In this document: one piece after another, positions 16,884-25,921 of the stretch | How the letters are laid out: each line of letters opens with the position of its first letter | Numbering within the stretch: position 1 is the first letter of the stretch | Assembly (NCBI GenBank): GCA_022764465.1 | Contig: JALERL010000005.1 | Coordinates: forward strand, 1 to 64,000 | Origin: Lachnospiraceae bacterium | Lineage (GTDB): Bacteria > Bacillota > Clostridia > Lachnospirales > Lachnospiraceae | Length of the DNA: 64,000 bases | Direction of reading: 5' to 3' | Program-made: the position numbers and the translations under genes | The notes under the pieces: model-generated | Seen by the model: the letters and a program-made list of their open reading frames with translations, nothing else | Database searches by the model: none | What the model was told of the DNA's origin: nothing

Positions 16884-18071
16884 ATGGAGATTTATATAGA
16901 GATGAAACAGAGATTCCATCGCATCAAACAGGCAGTTGCATGTCTGCTTTGTTTTATTTTTACCGTATCAGCAACGGTCTATGGGGAGACGACGCAGGAG
17001 AAACTCGATCAGGCATCTTCGGAGATCGACAGGCTGAACCGTGAAAAAGAAGAAAAACAGGGTGAATTATCTGATATCAAGAACTATAAAACAGGGCTGA
17101 GCGGAGAACTGGCGGGACTGAACGACGAGTTACAACAGATCAGCGATTCTTTGGATGAGTTACAGCAGCAGATCGATGAGCAGAATGAAAATATCAGTAA
17201 TAAGGAAGCAGAGATCAAAAAGCAGCAGAAAAAGTGTGACAAGCAATATGAAGATATGAAAAAGCGGATTCAGTACAGCTATGAACACAGCCAGGAGTCG
17301 ATGCTTTCGATTCTGTTTCAGGCAGAGTCCTTTTCTGACTTCTTAAACCGGACAGAATATGTGCAGGCGATCACGGAATACGACCGCAACATGTTAGACG
17401 AATATCAGAATACACTTGCAGCGATCAAACAGGAAAAGGAAAACCTGGTGGCTGAGCGGGAAAAACTGACGGATTTACAGGGGCAGATGCAGGATAAGGA
17501 AGATCAGGTACAGACACTTGTAAGTGACAAGCAGGAGAAGATTAAAAAGGCAGAACAGGAAATTACCGATGCCGAAGCAGCAATCTCAGACTACAATGCC
17601 CAGATCGAGAAGCAGCAGGCATACGAAGAAGAACTAGAGCAGCAGAAAGCAAAAGAGGATGCAGCACGTCTTGCAGAGATCCGCAGACAGGAAGAAGCGG
17701 AAAAGGCAAAGATCGCGCAGACGACGGTCAAGCCGGCAGCCGGTGATGAGGCACTGCTTGCAGCACTGATCGAATGTGAAGCGGGTGGTGAGAGTTATGA
17801 CGGAATGCTTGCGGTAGGAAGTGTTGTACTAAACCGTGTGGCAAGTGGCAGTTTCCCGAATTCCGTGGTAGGTGTCATCTACCAGAGCGGGCAGTTTTCA
17901 CCGGTGGCAAGCGGACGTTTTGCCAATGTTCTTGCTAAGGGTGCGGGATCAGCAAGTGTACAGGCTGCAAAAGAAGTGTTAGGTGGCAGGCGGACGATCA
18001 GTGCGCTGTATTTCCGCAGAAATACCGGTCTGATCGAGGGCACTGTGATCGGAAGCCATGTTTTTTATTAA
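16884..18071 (+). CDS. Secreted coiled-coil SleB-type cell wall hydrolase
   Basis: Exported peptidoglycan hydrolase. A signal peptide (MKQRFHRIKQAVACLL... from residue 7) is followed by a long Gln/Glu/Lys-rich coiled coil (about 40-275), like PcsB/CwlO-type hydrolases, and a C-terminal Hydrolase_2 (SleB/CwlJ) domain from about 290. That domain has the catalytic Glu in ECEAGGESYDGMLAVG and the typical VLNRV segment. It may cleave the spore cortex or remodel vegetative wall; a sigma-A promoter upstream favours vegetative expression. The start may be ATG 16902, where the signal peptide begins. Confidence 0.85.
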   Translation: MEIYIEMKQRFHRIKQAVACLLCFIFTVSATVYGETTQEKLDQASSEIDRLNREKEEKQGELSDIKNYKTGLSGELAGLNDELQQISDSLDELQQQIDEQNENISNKEAEIKKQQKKCDKQYEDMKKRIQYSYEHSQESMLSILFQAESFSDFLNRTEYVQAITEYDRNMLDEYQNTLAAIKQEKENLVAEREKLTDLQGQMQDKEDQVQTLVSDKQEKIKKAEQEITDAEAAISDYNAQIEKQQAYEEELEQQKAKEDAARLAEIRRQEEAEKAKIAQTTVKPAAGDEALLAALIECEAGGESYDGMLAVGSVVLNRVASGSFPNSVVGVIYQSGQFSPVASGRFANVLAKGAGSASVQAAKEVLGGRRTISALYFRRNTGLIEGTVIGSHVFY

Positions 18072-18098
18072 AATCCGGGTATCAAATGATGTTTTAGA

Positions 18099-18142
18099 AA
18101 AGCCGGGAAGTTTTTAATAAGAAGACTTCCCCGGTGCTTTTT
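18099..18142 (+). terminator. Terminator after wall hydrolase gene
   Basis: AAGCCGGGAAGT stem pairing with ACTTCCCCGGTGCTT, then TTTT. Confidence 0.75.
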
Positions 18143-18214
18143 CGAAGAAAGTGAAAAATAAAATCGGTTTTGCACAGATTCACAGAAAATTCAAAGATAT
18201 TCGCAAGATTCTTG

Positions 18215-18243
18215 TTGCAAAAAGAGGATGAATATGGTAATAT
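18215..18243 (+). promoter_or_regulatory. Promoter of the butyrate operon
   Basis: TTGCAA (18215-18220), 17-base spacer, TAATAT (18238-18243), giving a leader of about 105 bases before thl. A weak hairpin with a U-rich tail (about 18253-18287) lies in the leader. Confidence 0.6.
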
Positions 18244-18296
18244 TAAGTCATCGCAAAGAGCCAGAGATGGCGTTCTTTTATTTTTTTTACAAAAGA

Positions 18297-18314
18297 TTGT
18301 TAAAAAATTAACAC
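18297..18314 (+). promoter_or_regulatory. Rex operator
   Basis: TTGTTAAAAAATTAACAC matches the Rex consensus TTGTTAANNNNTTAACAA at every defined base but the last. Rex is the NADH/NAD+ sensing repressor of fermentative genes in Firmicutes. The site lies downstream of the promoter and 40 bases before thl, where bound repressor would block transcription when NADH is low. Confidence 0.75.
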
Positions 18315-18353
18315 ATGTAAAAAACAAATCTATTTTAAGAAGGAGACGAGACA

Positions 18354-19538
18354 ATGGCAAAGAAAGTTGTTTTAGCTGGCGCATGCCGTACAGCAATCGG
18401 AAAAATGGGTGGAGCATTAAGCAATACTCCAGCAGCAGATTTAGGCGCAATCGTAATCAAAGAAGCATTAAACAGAGCTGGTGTAGCACCAGAACTTGTT
18501 GATGAAGTAAAGATGGGTTGTGTTATCCAGGCTGCACAGGGACAGAACGTTGCACGTCAGGCTTCCATTAAGGCTGGTTTACCAATCGAAGTTCCGGCAA
18601 TCACACTGAACGTTGTATGTGGATCAGGTCTGAAATGTGTCAATGACGCAGCTACTATGATCATGGCTGGTGAAGCTGATATCGTAGTTGCAGGTGGTAT
18701 GGAAAATATGTCCATGGCTCCATATGCTATGACAAAAGCTCGTTTTGGATATCGTATGAACAATTCAACAATCATCGATACAATGGTAAATGATGCATTA
18801 ACAGATGCATTCAATCATTACCACATGATGATCACAGCAGAGAACGTATGTGATAAATATGGCATTACAAGAGAAGAGTTAGACGAGTTCTCAGCAAACA
18901 GCCAGCAGAAATGTGAGAAGGCAATCGCTGATGGCAAGTTCAAGGATGAGATCGTTCCGGTACCTGTTAAGGTTAAGAAAGAGATCGTTGACTTCGTAAC
19001 AGACGAAGGTCCTCGTCCGGGAACAACAGCAGAGTCCTTAAGCAAATTAAGATGCTGTTCCGGTAAGGAAGGCGGATTAGTAACAGCTGGTAACGCTTCC
19101 GGTATCAACGATGGTGCAGCAGCAGTTGTTGTTATGAGCGAAGAAAAAGCAAAAGAACTTGGTGTAACACCAATGGCTACATGGGTAGCTGGAGCACTTG
19201 GCGGAGTTGAGCCAGAGATCATGGGTGTTGGACCGGTTGCTTCTACAAAGAAAGTATTAGCTAAGACAGGTCTTTCTATCGACGATATGGACTTAATCGA
19301 AGCAAACGAAGCTTTCGCAGCACAGTCTATCGCAGTTGCAAGAGATCTGAAGTTCGATATGTCTAAAGTTAACGTAAATGGTGGCGCAATCGCACTTGGA
19401 CATCCGGTTGGAGCATCTGGATGCCGTATCTTAGTAACATTATTACATGAGATGCAGAAGAGAGATTCTAAGAGAGGTCTTGCTACACTGTGTATCGGTG
19501 GAGGAATGGGCTGCTCTACAATCGTAGAGAGAGACTAA
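18354..19538 (+). CDS. thlA: Acetyl-CoA acetyltransferase (thiolase)
   Basis: Condenses two acetyl-CoA to acetoacetyl-CoA, the entry step of butyrate synthesis. The 394 residues show the full thiolase triad: Cys89 (VVCGSGLKC), His350 (GHPVGASG) and Cys380 (LCIGGGMG), together with NEAFAAQ. A strong ribosome site (AAGGAG) precedes ATG 18354. First gene of thl-hbd-bcd-etfB-etfA and likely Rex-controlled. Codon use in this operon looks strongly biased, as for highly expressed genes. Confidence 0.97.
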   Translation: MAKKVVLAGACRTAIGKMGGALSNTPAADLGAIVIKEALNRAGVAPELVDEVKMGCVIQAAQGQNVARQASIKAGLPIEVPAITLNVVCGSGLKCVNDAATMIMAGEADIVVAGGMENMSMAPYAMTKARFGYRMNNSTIIDTMVNDALTDAFNHYHMMITAENVCDKYGITREELDEFSANSQQKCEKAIADGKFKDEIVPVPVKVKKEIVDFVTDEGPRPGTTAESLSKLRCCSGKEGGLVTAGNASGINDGAAAVVVMSEEKAKELGVTPMATWVAGALGGVEPEIMGVGPVASTKKVLAKTGLSIDDMDLIEANEAFAAQSIAVARDLKFDMSKVNVNGGAIALGHPVGASGCRILVTLLHEMQKRDSKRGLATLCIGGGMGCSTIVERD

Positions 19539-19558
19539 TTTGTTTCTTAATCATAATA

Positions 19559-19584
19559 CCCGGGAAGCATATGTTTCTCGGGTC
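19559..19584 (+). other. Intercistronic hairpin between thl and hbd
   Basis: CCCGGGAA-GCATATG-TTTCTCGGG stem-loop followed by a weak T tract. It could be a partial terminator or an mRNA-stabilising element that tunes thl over the downstream genes. Confidence 0.5.
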
Positions 19585-19628
19585 TTATGGGTTTAAAATA
19601 TTACATATTTTATTTAAGGAGGACTATC

Positions 19629-20501
19629 ATGAAGGTAGGCGTTATTGGAGCAGGAACAATGGGACAGGGTATTGCAAAAGCATTTGCCCAGGTTGAAGGA
19701 TATGAAGTTGCACTTTGCGATATCAAGCAGGAGTGGGCTGAAGGCGGAAAAGATAAGATCGCTAAAGGCTATGCAAGATTAGTAGAAAAAGGAAAGATGA
19801 CACAGGAGAAGGTTGACGGTATCCTTGCAAACATCACACCAGGTTTAAAAGAAGACCTTTGCAAAGATTGTGACCTTATCGTTGAGGCTGCTTTCGAGAA
19901 TATGGAAGTAAAAAAGACAACATTTGCTGAGTTAGACAAGATCGCTAAGCCAGAATGTATCTTCGCTTCTAACACATCCAGTCTTTCTATCACAGAGATC
20001 GGAAACGGACTTACACGTCCAATGATCGGTATGCACTTCTTTAACCCGGCAGACCGTATGAAGGTAGTAGAAGTTATCGCAGGCGTAAATACACCGGCTG
20101 AGACTGTAGTAGCTATCAAGAAGATTTCAGAAGAGATCGGCAAGACACCTGTACAGGTAAATGAAGCTGCAGGATTCGTTGTAAACCGTATCTTAATCCC
20201 AATGATCAACGAAGCTGCTTTCATTAAGATGGAAGGTGTATCTGATATCGCTGGTATCGATGCTGCTATGAAGCTTGGTGCAAATCATCCAATGGGACCT
20301 TTAGAGTTAGGAGATTTCATCGGTCTTGATATCTGTCTTGCAATCATGGATGTACTTTACAATGAGACAGGCGACAGCAAATATCGTGCATGCCCATTAA
20401 TCCGTAAGATGGTACGTGGTGGAAACCTTGGCGCTAAGAGTGGAAAAGGATTCTACGTATACAATGCAGACCGTACAAAGACACCGGTTGATGCCCAGTA
20501 A
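19629..20501 (+). CDS. hbd: 3-hydroxybutyryl-CoA dehydrogenase
   Basis: Reduces acetoacetyl-CoA to 3-hydroxybutyryl-CoA with NAD(P)H. The 290 residues begin with the Rossmann fingerprint VGVIGAGTMGQGIA, and contain ASNTSSLSIT, the catalytic His of GMHFFNPA and the NRILIPMINEA helix. ATG 19629 is chosen for its AAGGAGG site and the family-standard MKVGVIG start; a longer frame from 19587 is not needed. Second gene of the butyrate operon. No crotonase gene follows, unlike many clostridial bcs operons. Confidence 0.97.
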   Translation: MKVGVIGAGTMGQGIAKAFAQVEGYEVALCDIKQEWAEGGKDKIAKGYARLVEKGKMTQEKVDGILANITPGLKEDLCKDCDLIVEAAFENMEVKKTTFAELDKIAKPECIFASNTSSLSITEIGNGLTRPMIGMHFFNPADRMKVVEVIAGVNTPAETVVAIKKISEEIGKTPVQVNEAAGFVVNRILIPMINEAAFIKMEGVSDIAGIDAAMKLGANHPMGPLELGDFIGLDICLAIMDVLYNETGDSKYRACPLIRKMVRGGNLGAKSGKGFYVYNADRTKTPVDAQ

Positions 20502-20545
20502 TTCCAGTATTTAATAAAAATAGTAAACATAAAGGAGTGTAAATC

Positions 20546-21700
20546 ATGGATTTTTCTTTAGATAAGAAACATGAAATGGCGAGATCTTTATTCAAAGAGT
20601 TCGCTGAGAATGAAGTAAAACCTCTGGCTCAGGAAGTTGATGAGACAGAAGTATTCCCACAGGGAACTGTTGATAAAATGGCAAAATATGGTTTCATGGG
20701 AATCCCTGTACCAAAGGAGTATGGCGGACAGGGTTGTGATCCTCTTACATATGCTATGTGCGTAGAAGAGTTATCAAAGGTTTGTGGTACAACAGGTGTT
20801 ATCGTTTCTGCACATACATCTCTTTGTATCGATCCGATCATGACATACGGTAGCGAAGAGCAGAAACAGAAATATGTTGTTCCGCTTGCAAAGGGCGAGA
20901 AGCTTGGTGCATTCGGTTTAACAGAGCCAGGTGCTGGTACAGATGCTCAGGGATGTCAGACAAAGGCTGTTTTAGACGGTGACAACTGGGTATTAAACGG
21001 ATCTAAGTGCTTTATCACAAACGGTAAAGTCGCAGACGTTTATATTGTAATCGCTATCACAAGCATTACAGAGGATAAGAGAGGAAGAAAGAAGAAGAAC
21101 TTCTCCGCATTTATCGTAGAGAAGGGCGATCCGGGATTCTCCTTCGGAACAAAAGAGAAGAAGATGGGTATCCGTGGTTCATCTACATACGAATTAATCT
21201 TCGAGGATTGCGTAATCCCGAAGGATCGTCTGTTAGGACCGGAAGGAAAAGGATTCCCAATTGCTATGCACACCTTAGATGGTGGACGTATTGGTATTGC
21301 TGCTCAGGCACTTGGTATTGCAGAAGGTGCATTAGAGAGAACAATCGCTTATACAAAAGAGAGAAAACAGTTCGGCAGAACAATCGCTCAGCAGCAGAAT
21401 ACACAGTTCAAGCTTGCTGATATGGCTGCAAGAGTTGAGGCTGCCCAGATGTTAGTATACAAGGCTGCTATGGCTAAGGCTACTCAGAAGGTATATTCTG
21501 TAGAGGCTGCTAAGGCAAAATTATTCGCTGCAGAGACTGCAATGGCTGTAACAACAGAGTGTGTTCAGTTATTCGGTGGATATGGATACATCAGAGAGTA
21601 CGATGTAGAGCGTATGATGCGTGATGCAAAGATCACAGAGATCTACGAGGGTACAAGCGAAGTTCAGAGAATGGTAATCTCGGGAGCATTACTGAGATAA
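20546..21700 (+). CDS. bcd: Butyryl-CoA dehydrogenase
   Basis: Flavoprotein reducing crotonyl-CoA to butyryl-CoA; with EtfAB it can bifurcate electrons to ferredoxin. The 384 residues have the acyl-CoA dehydrogenase N-terminal, middle ([13 protein letters not shown]) and C-terminal domains, and the catalytic Glu368 in IYEGTSEVQ. The final codons ([12 protein letters not shown], stop) are repeated three more times downstream (see the repeat entry), but this reading frame itself is complete. Ribosome site AAGGAGTG before ATG 20546. Confidence 0.97.
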   Translation: MDFSLDKKHEMARSLFKEFAENEVKPLAQEVDETEVFPQGTVDKMAKYGFMGIPVPKEYGGQGCDPLTYAMCVEELSKVCGTTGVIVSAHTSLCIDPIMTYGSEEQKQKYVVPLAKGEKLGAFGLTEPGAGTDAQGCQTKAVLDGDNWVLNGSKCFITNGKVADVYIVIAITSITEDKRGRKKKNFSAFIVEKGDPGFSFGTKEKKMGIRGSSTYELIFEDCVIPKDRLLGPEGKGFPIAMHTLDGGRIGIAAQALGIAEGALERTIAYTKERKQFGRTIAQQQNTQFKLADMAARVEAAQMLVYKAAMAKATQKVYSVEAAKAKLFAAETAMAVTTECVQLFGGYGYIREYDVERMMRDAKITEIYEGTSEVQRMVISGALLR

Positions 21701-21869
21701 TGAAACTTCGCTCGCGAGTTCAGCGAATGGTAATCTCGGGAGCATTACTGAGATAATGAAACTTCGCTCGCGAAGTTCAGAGAATGGTTATTTCAGGAGC
21801 ACTGTTAAGATAATCAAACTTCGCTCGCGAGTTCAGCGAATGGTAATTTCAGGAGCATTACTGAGATAA
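21658..21869 (+). repeat. Tandem repeats of the bcd 3' end with coupled mini-ORFs
   Basis: Four copies, period 56-57 bases, of the last codons of bcd plus a palindrome (AACTTCGC-TC-GCGAAGTT at its fullest). The ATGGT(A/T)AT(C/T) landmarks start at 21671, 21727, 21784 and 21840. Copy 1 is the true bcd end. The TAA of bcd overlaps ATG 21700, which opens an 18-residue frame ([18 protein letters not shown]) to 21756; its TAA overlaps ATG 21756, which opens a 37-residue frame to 21869 that crosses copy 3 out of register and ends again in [12 protein letters not shown]. Within VISGALLR the copies differ only at synonymous positions. Confidence 0.9.
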
Positions 21870-21909
21870 TTTCTACAAACAAAAATATAAAATAAGGAGT
21901 GACAATACC

Positions 21910-22695
21910 GTGAAAATAGTTGTATGTGTAAAACAGGTACCAGATACAAAAGGCGGAGTTAAGTTTAATCCAGACGGTACTTTGAATAGAGCTGCAATGC
22001 TTACAATCATGAACCCGGATGATAAAGCCGGATTAGAGGCAGCACTTAGATTAAAAGATCAGTACGGTGCAGAAGTAACTGTACTTACAATGGGACTTCC
22101 AAAGGCAGATGAAGTCCTTCGTGAAGCAATGGCAATGGGTGCTGACAAGGGAATCCTTGTAACAGACAGAGTTTTAGGTGGAGCTGATACATGGGCTACT
22201 TCTACAACAATCGCCGGAGCAATCAGAAACCTTGACTATGATCTGATCATCACAGGCCGTCAGGCTATCGATGGAGATACCGCACAGGTTGGACCACAGA
22301 TCGCTGAGCATCTTGGACTTCCGGTTATCTCTTATGCACAGGATATCAAGGTAGAAGGTGATTCTGTGATCGTACAGAGACAGTACGAAGACAGATACCA
22401 TGAAGTAAAAGCAAAGATGCCTTGTCTGGTTACAGCATTATCTGAGTTAAATGATCCACGTTACATGACTCCGGGCGGAATCTGGGATGCATTTGACAAA
22501 GAAGTAACTGTATGGGGAAGAGCAGATCTTAAGGATGTAGATGATTCTGACCTTGGACTGAAAGGTTCACCTACTAAGATCGCAAAAGCATCCGATAAGG
22601 TTCCAAAGGGAGCTGGAGAGATGTTAGCTGGAGATTCTCCAGAAGATTTAGTTAACGCTTTAGTTGGAAAATTCAAAGAGAAACATATTATCTAA
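21910..22695 (+). CDS. etfB: Electron transfer flavoprotein beta subunit
   Basis: Small subunit of the EtfAB heterodimer serving Bcd. The 261 residues start KIVVCVKQVPDTKGGVKF, typical of EtfB, and carry the adenine-nucleotide-binding signature region (ITGRQAIDGDTAQVGPQIAEHL, of which GRQAIDGDTAQV is diagnostic). This version fits the bifurcating clostridial type, which is an inference from context. The start is GTG 21910 with AAGGAGTG ahead. Its ribosome site lies just behind the bcd-tail repeats. Confidence 0.96.
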   Translation: MKIVVCVKQVPDTKGGVKFNPDGTLNRAAMLTIMNPDDKAGLEAALRLKDQYGAEVTVLTMGLPKADEVLREAMAMGADKGILVTDRVLGGADTWATSTTIAGAIRNLDYDLIITGRQAIDGDTAQVGPQIAEHLGLPVISYAQDIKVEGDSVIVQRQYEDRYHEVKAKMPCLVTALSELNDPRYMTPGGIWDAFDKEVTVWGRADLKDVDDSDLGLKGSPTKIAKASDKVPKGAGEMLAGDSPEDLVNALVGKFKEKHII

Positions 22696-22710
22696 TAAAA
22701 ATAAGGAAAA

Positions 22711-23769
22711 GTGGTGAACAAGATGGGTTTAGAAGAATATAAGGGAGTATTTGTCTTTGCACAGCAGGTAGATAACACATTAGATGGTGTTGCATTTGAA
22801 TTACTTGGAAAAGGTAAAGACTTAGCAAAAGATTTAAACACAGAAGTTACAGCAGTTCTGCTTGGTTCTGACGTGAAAGGCTTAGCAGATCAGTTAGCTG
22901 AGTACGGCGCTGATAAGGTAATCGTTGTTGACGATCCAGAGTTAAAAGAGTACAGAACAGAGCCATATGCACATGCACTTGCATCTGTAATCAATAAGTA
23001 CAAACCAGAGATCATGTTAGTTGGTGCAACAGCAATCGGCCGTGACCTTGGTCCTACTGTATCAGCAAGAGTTAAGACTGGTCTTACTGCTGACTGTACC
23101 GTACTTGAGATTGGTGATTTCCCAATCAATGCAGTTGCTGGTCAGGAGCAGAAGCACAACCAGTTATTAATGACTCGTCCTGCATTCGGTGGAAACACAA
23201 TCGCAACCATCGCATGTCCGGATAACCGTCCTCAGATGGCTACCGTACGTCCGGGTGTTATGCAGAAGATCGCTCCAATCGCTGGCGCAAAGGCAGTTGT
23301 AGAGGAGTACAATCCTGGATTTACACCAGACAACAGATATGTTGAGATCTTAAATATCGTAAAGGCAGTTAAGAATACAGCAAACATCATGGATGCTAAG
23401 ATCTTAGTTTCCGGTGGTCGTGGAGTTGGTTCCAAAGAGAACTTCAAGTTATTAGAGGATCTCGCAGAGGTACTTGGCGGAACAGTAAGCTGTTCACGTG
23501 CCGTTGTAGAGAATGGCTGGTTACCGGTTGATCTTCAGGTAGGACAGACAGGTAAGACAGTTCGTCCGCAGATCTACTTCGCAATCGGTATCTCCGGAGC
23601 AATCCAGCATGTAGCTGGTATGGAAGATTCTGATCTGATCGTTGCAATCAACAAAGATGCAGAAGCTCCAATCTTCGACGTAGCTGATTATGGTCTGGTA
23701 GGAGACTTAAATAAGATCGTTCCTGCTTTAACAAAGGCATTAAAGGAAGAGATCGCAGCTGCAAAATAA
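22711..23769 (+). CDS. etfA: Electron transfer flavoprotein alpha subunit
   Basis: Large EtfAB subunit. The 352 residues include the N-terminal domain (GVFVFAQQ) and the C-terminal FAD-binding domain with the signature stretch beginning [12 protein letters not shown], then [27 protein letters not shown] and [21 protein letters not shown]. The start could be GTG 22711, GTG 22714 or ATG 22723; AAGGAAAA best fits one of the GTGs. Last gene of the operon, followed by a long hairpin. Confidence 0.96.
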   Translation: MVNKMGLEEYKGVFVFAQQVDNTLDGVAFELLGKGKDLAKDLNTEVTAVLLGSDVKGLADQLAEYGADKVIVVDDPELKEYRTEPYAHALASVINKYKPEIMLVGATAIGRDLGPTVSARVKTGLTADCTVLEIGDFPINAVAGQEQKHNQLLMTRPAFGGNTIATIACPDNRPQMATVRPGVMQKIAPIAGAKAVVEEYNPGFTPDNRYVEILNIVKAVKNTANIMDAKILVSGGRGVGSKENFKLLEDLAEVLGGTVSCSRAVVENGWLPVDLQVGQTGKTVRPQIYFAIGISGAIQHVAGMEDSDLIVAINKDAEAPIFDVADYGLVGDLNKIVPALTKALKEEIAAAK

Positions 23770-23792
23770 TTCAGCTGAATTGAATAAGTAAA

Positions 23793-23836
23793 TCAGAGCC
23801 TGTCCGCAGAAAATCTTGTGGGCAGGCTCTCATTGT
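23793..23836 (+). terminator. Hairpin ending the butyrate operon
   Basis: AGAGCCTGTCCGCA pairs with TGTGGGCAGGCTCT. The T tract afterwards is short, so termination may be partial. Confidence 0.6.
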
Positions 23837-23880
23837 GTGATTTTGAAAGGGTGTATCATACCCGGAAAGAGGAAGAGACT

Positions 23881-24483
23881 ATGAGTACAACAAGAAGCAG
23901 TAAGACAATCAAAATGGTAGAACTTGCATTGTTAATCGCAATCATTCTGCTCATGGCTTTTACCCCGATCGGATATATTCGTACTGGTGCATTATCCATT
24001 ACATTAATTGTAATTCCGGTTGCGGTAGGGGCTGTCATTTTAGGACCGGCAGCAGGTGCAGTGCTTGGCGCAGTATTTGGGATTACAAGTTTTATCCAGT
24101 GTTTTGGAATGGAACCATTCGGAACCGCATTATTTTCGGTAGGACCGGTTCGTACCTTTATCGTATGTATGGTTCCACGTATCCTGATGGGACTTTGTGC
24201 CGGATTGATCACCCGTGCATTTACAAAGGTCCAGGCAACAAAGAAAATTGCAGTGTTTATCGGAAGCTTATCCGCAGCAGTTTTAAATACCGTATTCTTT
24301 ATGACAACCCTGATCGCTTTATTCCAGGGCTATTTAAGCGAGAACTTTGGACTTCAGATGAGCAAGGTATTTGCGTTTGTAGCAGCATTCGTTGGAATTA
24401 ACGGTGTCATCGAAGCAATCGTTGCCTGTGTTGTTGCAGGTGCCGTTGCAAAAGCATTACAGCTTGCACTGAAAAATGCATAA
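23881..24483 (+). CDS. ECF transporter S component
   Basis: Membrane substrate-binding subunit of an energy-coupling-factor vitamin importer. About 200 residues with six hydrophobic segments, including the typical GPAAGAVLGAVFGITSF loop region and GPVRTFIVCMVPRILMG. The ATPase/T module is not in the window, so it likely shares a group II ECF module. The substrate is not evident; a pantothenate-type carrier would be attractive next to CoA-heavy butyrate genes, but that is speculation. ATG 23881 has AGAGGAAGAG ahead. Confidence 0.8.
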   Translation: MSTTRSSKTIKMVELALLIAIILLMAFTPIGYIRTGALSITLIVIPVAVGAVILGPAAGAVLGAVFGITSFIQCFGMEPFGTALFSVGPVRTFIVCMVPRILMGLCAGLITRAFTKVQATKKIAVFIGSLSAAVLNTVFFMTTLIALFQGYLSENFGLQMSKVFAFVAAFVGINGVIEAIVACVVAGAVAKALQLALKNA

Positions 24484-24506
24484 AAATAAAAAAAAGTGAC
24501 ATACTA
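24478..24506 (+). promoter_or_regulatory. Sigma-G-like promoter of spoVAA block
   Basis: GCATA (24478-24482), 17-base spacer and CATACTA (24500-24506) match the forespore sigma-G consensus (GNATR, CATNNTA). The -35 overlaps the stop codon region of the ECF gene. Confidence 0.6.
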
Positions 24507-24528
24507 TCCCAAAAATAGGAGGGATAGC

Positions 24529-24732
24529 ATGAAAAAGAAAACATATCGTTTATGTCTCCTGTCATTGGTAGTGATTGCCTTGATAGGAGGCTTTTTTTAT
24601 TACAGGAGTCATCAGACAGAGGATAGTAAGGAAGTAGATGGAACATTTGTAAAGCATGGAATAGAGCAGGTGTATGTGGGAGAAGTATTCTCTCATGTAT
24701 ATGGGAAAGGAAGTGGAAGCTATGGGTGCTAG
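24529..24732 (+). CDS. Small membrane-anchored protein before spoVAA
   Basis: 67-residue protein of no recognised family. A basic start (MKKKTYR) leads into one hydrophobic helix (about residues 8-24), then a short polar tail ending GSGSYGC. AGGAGGG lies seven bases before ATG 24529. It overlaps the spoVAA start by 11 bases and follows a sigma-G-like promoter, so it is probably a forespore membrane peptide co-expressed with spoVAA-AB. Confidence 0.6.
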   Translation: MKKKTYRLCLLSLVVIALIGGFFYYRSHQTEDSKEVDGTFVKHGIEQVYVGEVFSHVYGKGSGSYGC

Positions 24733-25369
24733 TCCGGATACCTTGTATCTGAAGATAGAGAAAAATATTCTGGTAAAAGACCGGAATGTCGTATTGAATG
24801 ATATTGCGAGCATGACATGTACGAATCAGGCAGTATTAAGACAGGTCAAGCAGATGAAACTCTATTCCTTTTCCGATGCAAAGGATGCGGCAGGCACGCA
24901 GGAGCAGGTGTTTTCGGTATTGAAAGTCATTCAGATGATCCAGAAACAGTATCCGGATGTAGAGGTGGATAATATCGGGGAAGCAGACTTTATCTTGGAA
25001 TATCATAAGAACGGATCGACACCGGGGTGGCTTGGGGTCATAAAATCGATCGTGCTCTGTGTTGTGATCTTCTTTGGCGCAGCATTTACGATCATGGCAT
25101 TTAATAATGATATCTCCGTTTCGGATCTGTTTTCGAAGCTGTATTTACAGATTATGGGAACAGAGTCAGACGGTGTTACGGAATTAGAGATCTGTTACAG
25201 TATCGGACTTGCAATCGGTGTACTGGTATTCTTTAATCACTTTGGAAGGAAAAAGATCACGCATGATCCGACACCGATCCAGGTAGAGATGCGGAATTAT
25301 GAAAAGAATGTAGATGATGCATTTATTCAGAATGCAGGAAGAGGAGGAAAGAGCATTGATGTGGATTGA
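24722..25369 (+). CDS. spoVAA: Stage V sporulation protein AA
   Basis: Member of the SpoVA apparatus, which moves Ca-dipicolinate across the forespore inner membrane. The 215 residues match SpoVAA: soluble N-terminal domain (YLKIEKN...), a central transmembrane helix (SIVLCVVIFFGAAFTIMAF), the NDISVSDLFSKLY segment, a second helix with YSIGLAIGVLVFFNHFG, and PTPIQVEMRNYE near the end. ATG 24722 follows AAAGGAAG. It overlaps spoVAB at its end. SpoVAC, AD and AE lie far downstream rather than here. Confidence 0.88.
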   Translation: MGASPDTLYLKIEKNILVKDRNVVLNDIASMTCTNQAVLRQVKQMKLYSFSDAKDAAGTQEQVFSVLKVIQMIQKQYPDVEVDNIGEADFILEYHKNGSTPGWLGVIKSIVLCVVIFFGAAFTIMAFNNDISVSDLFSKLYLQIMGTESDGVTELEICYSIGLAIGVLVFFNHFGRKKITHDPTPIQVEMRNYEKNVDDAFIQNAGRGGKSIDVD

Positions 25370-25787
25370 TCATCTGCTGCTTGGACTGATCGGACTGGCT
25401 GCCGGTTCGGCAGTGGCAGCCGGTACCTTCGCCTTTTTGATCATGCTTGGAGTGATTCCGCGGATGATTGGAAAGACAAAGACGGCAGGACAGATCCTGC
25501 TTTATGAAAATATGATCGTGCTTGGCGGAATCGGTGGGAATCTGTTATCGGTATTTTTAGATATCCGTCTGCCACTTGGAGTTGTATTCCTTTATATCTA
25601 TGGGATCTGTGCGGGCATTTTTGTCGGATGTATTGCAGTAGCACTGGCGGAGGTACTTAAGTCATTTCCGATCATGTTCCGCAGGGTAAAAGTGAATGAG
25701 GGATTGAATTATATTATTTTTTTTATGGCTGCAGGAAAGCTTGCCGGTTCTTTCTGGTACTTCCTGCATCAGATGGCGGCAAATTAG
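25359..25787 (+). CDS. spoVAB: Stage V sporulation protein AB
   Basis: 142-residue integral membrane protein with four hydrophobic segments, the size of SpoVAB, starting MWIDHLLLGLIGLAAGS. It contains VKVNEGLNYIIFFMAAGK near the C-terminus, a typical SpoVAB stretch. GGAGG precedes ATG 25359, which lies inside the end of spoVAA (11-base overlap). Membrane partner of SpoVAA; the molecular role is not known even in Bacillus. Confidence 0.85.
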   Translation: MWIDHLLLGLIGLAAGSAVAAGTFAFLIMLGVIPRMIGKTKTAGQILLYENMIVLGGIGGNLLSVFLDIRLPLGVVFLYIYGICAGIFVGCIAVALAEVLKSFPIMFRRVKVNEGLNYIIFFMAAGKLAGSFWYFLHQMAAN

Positions 25788-25837
25788 GTATAAGTGTGAA
25801 TTGGCTGAAATCGGGCATTTGATGGTGATTGCCTGCA

Positions 25838-25866
25838 TTGACGATTTTCATGGAATAGTATAAAAT
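25838..25866 (+). promoter_or_regulatory. Sigma-A promoter before the small gene and GGDEF gene
   Basis: TTGACG (25838-25843), 17-base spacer, TAAAAT (25861-25866). Confidence 0.6.
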
Positions 25867-25921
25867 AGGACTATAAGTAAAACTATGCCAAAAGGCATAT
25901 TGTAGCAGAAAGAGGCTTTTT

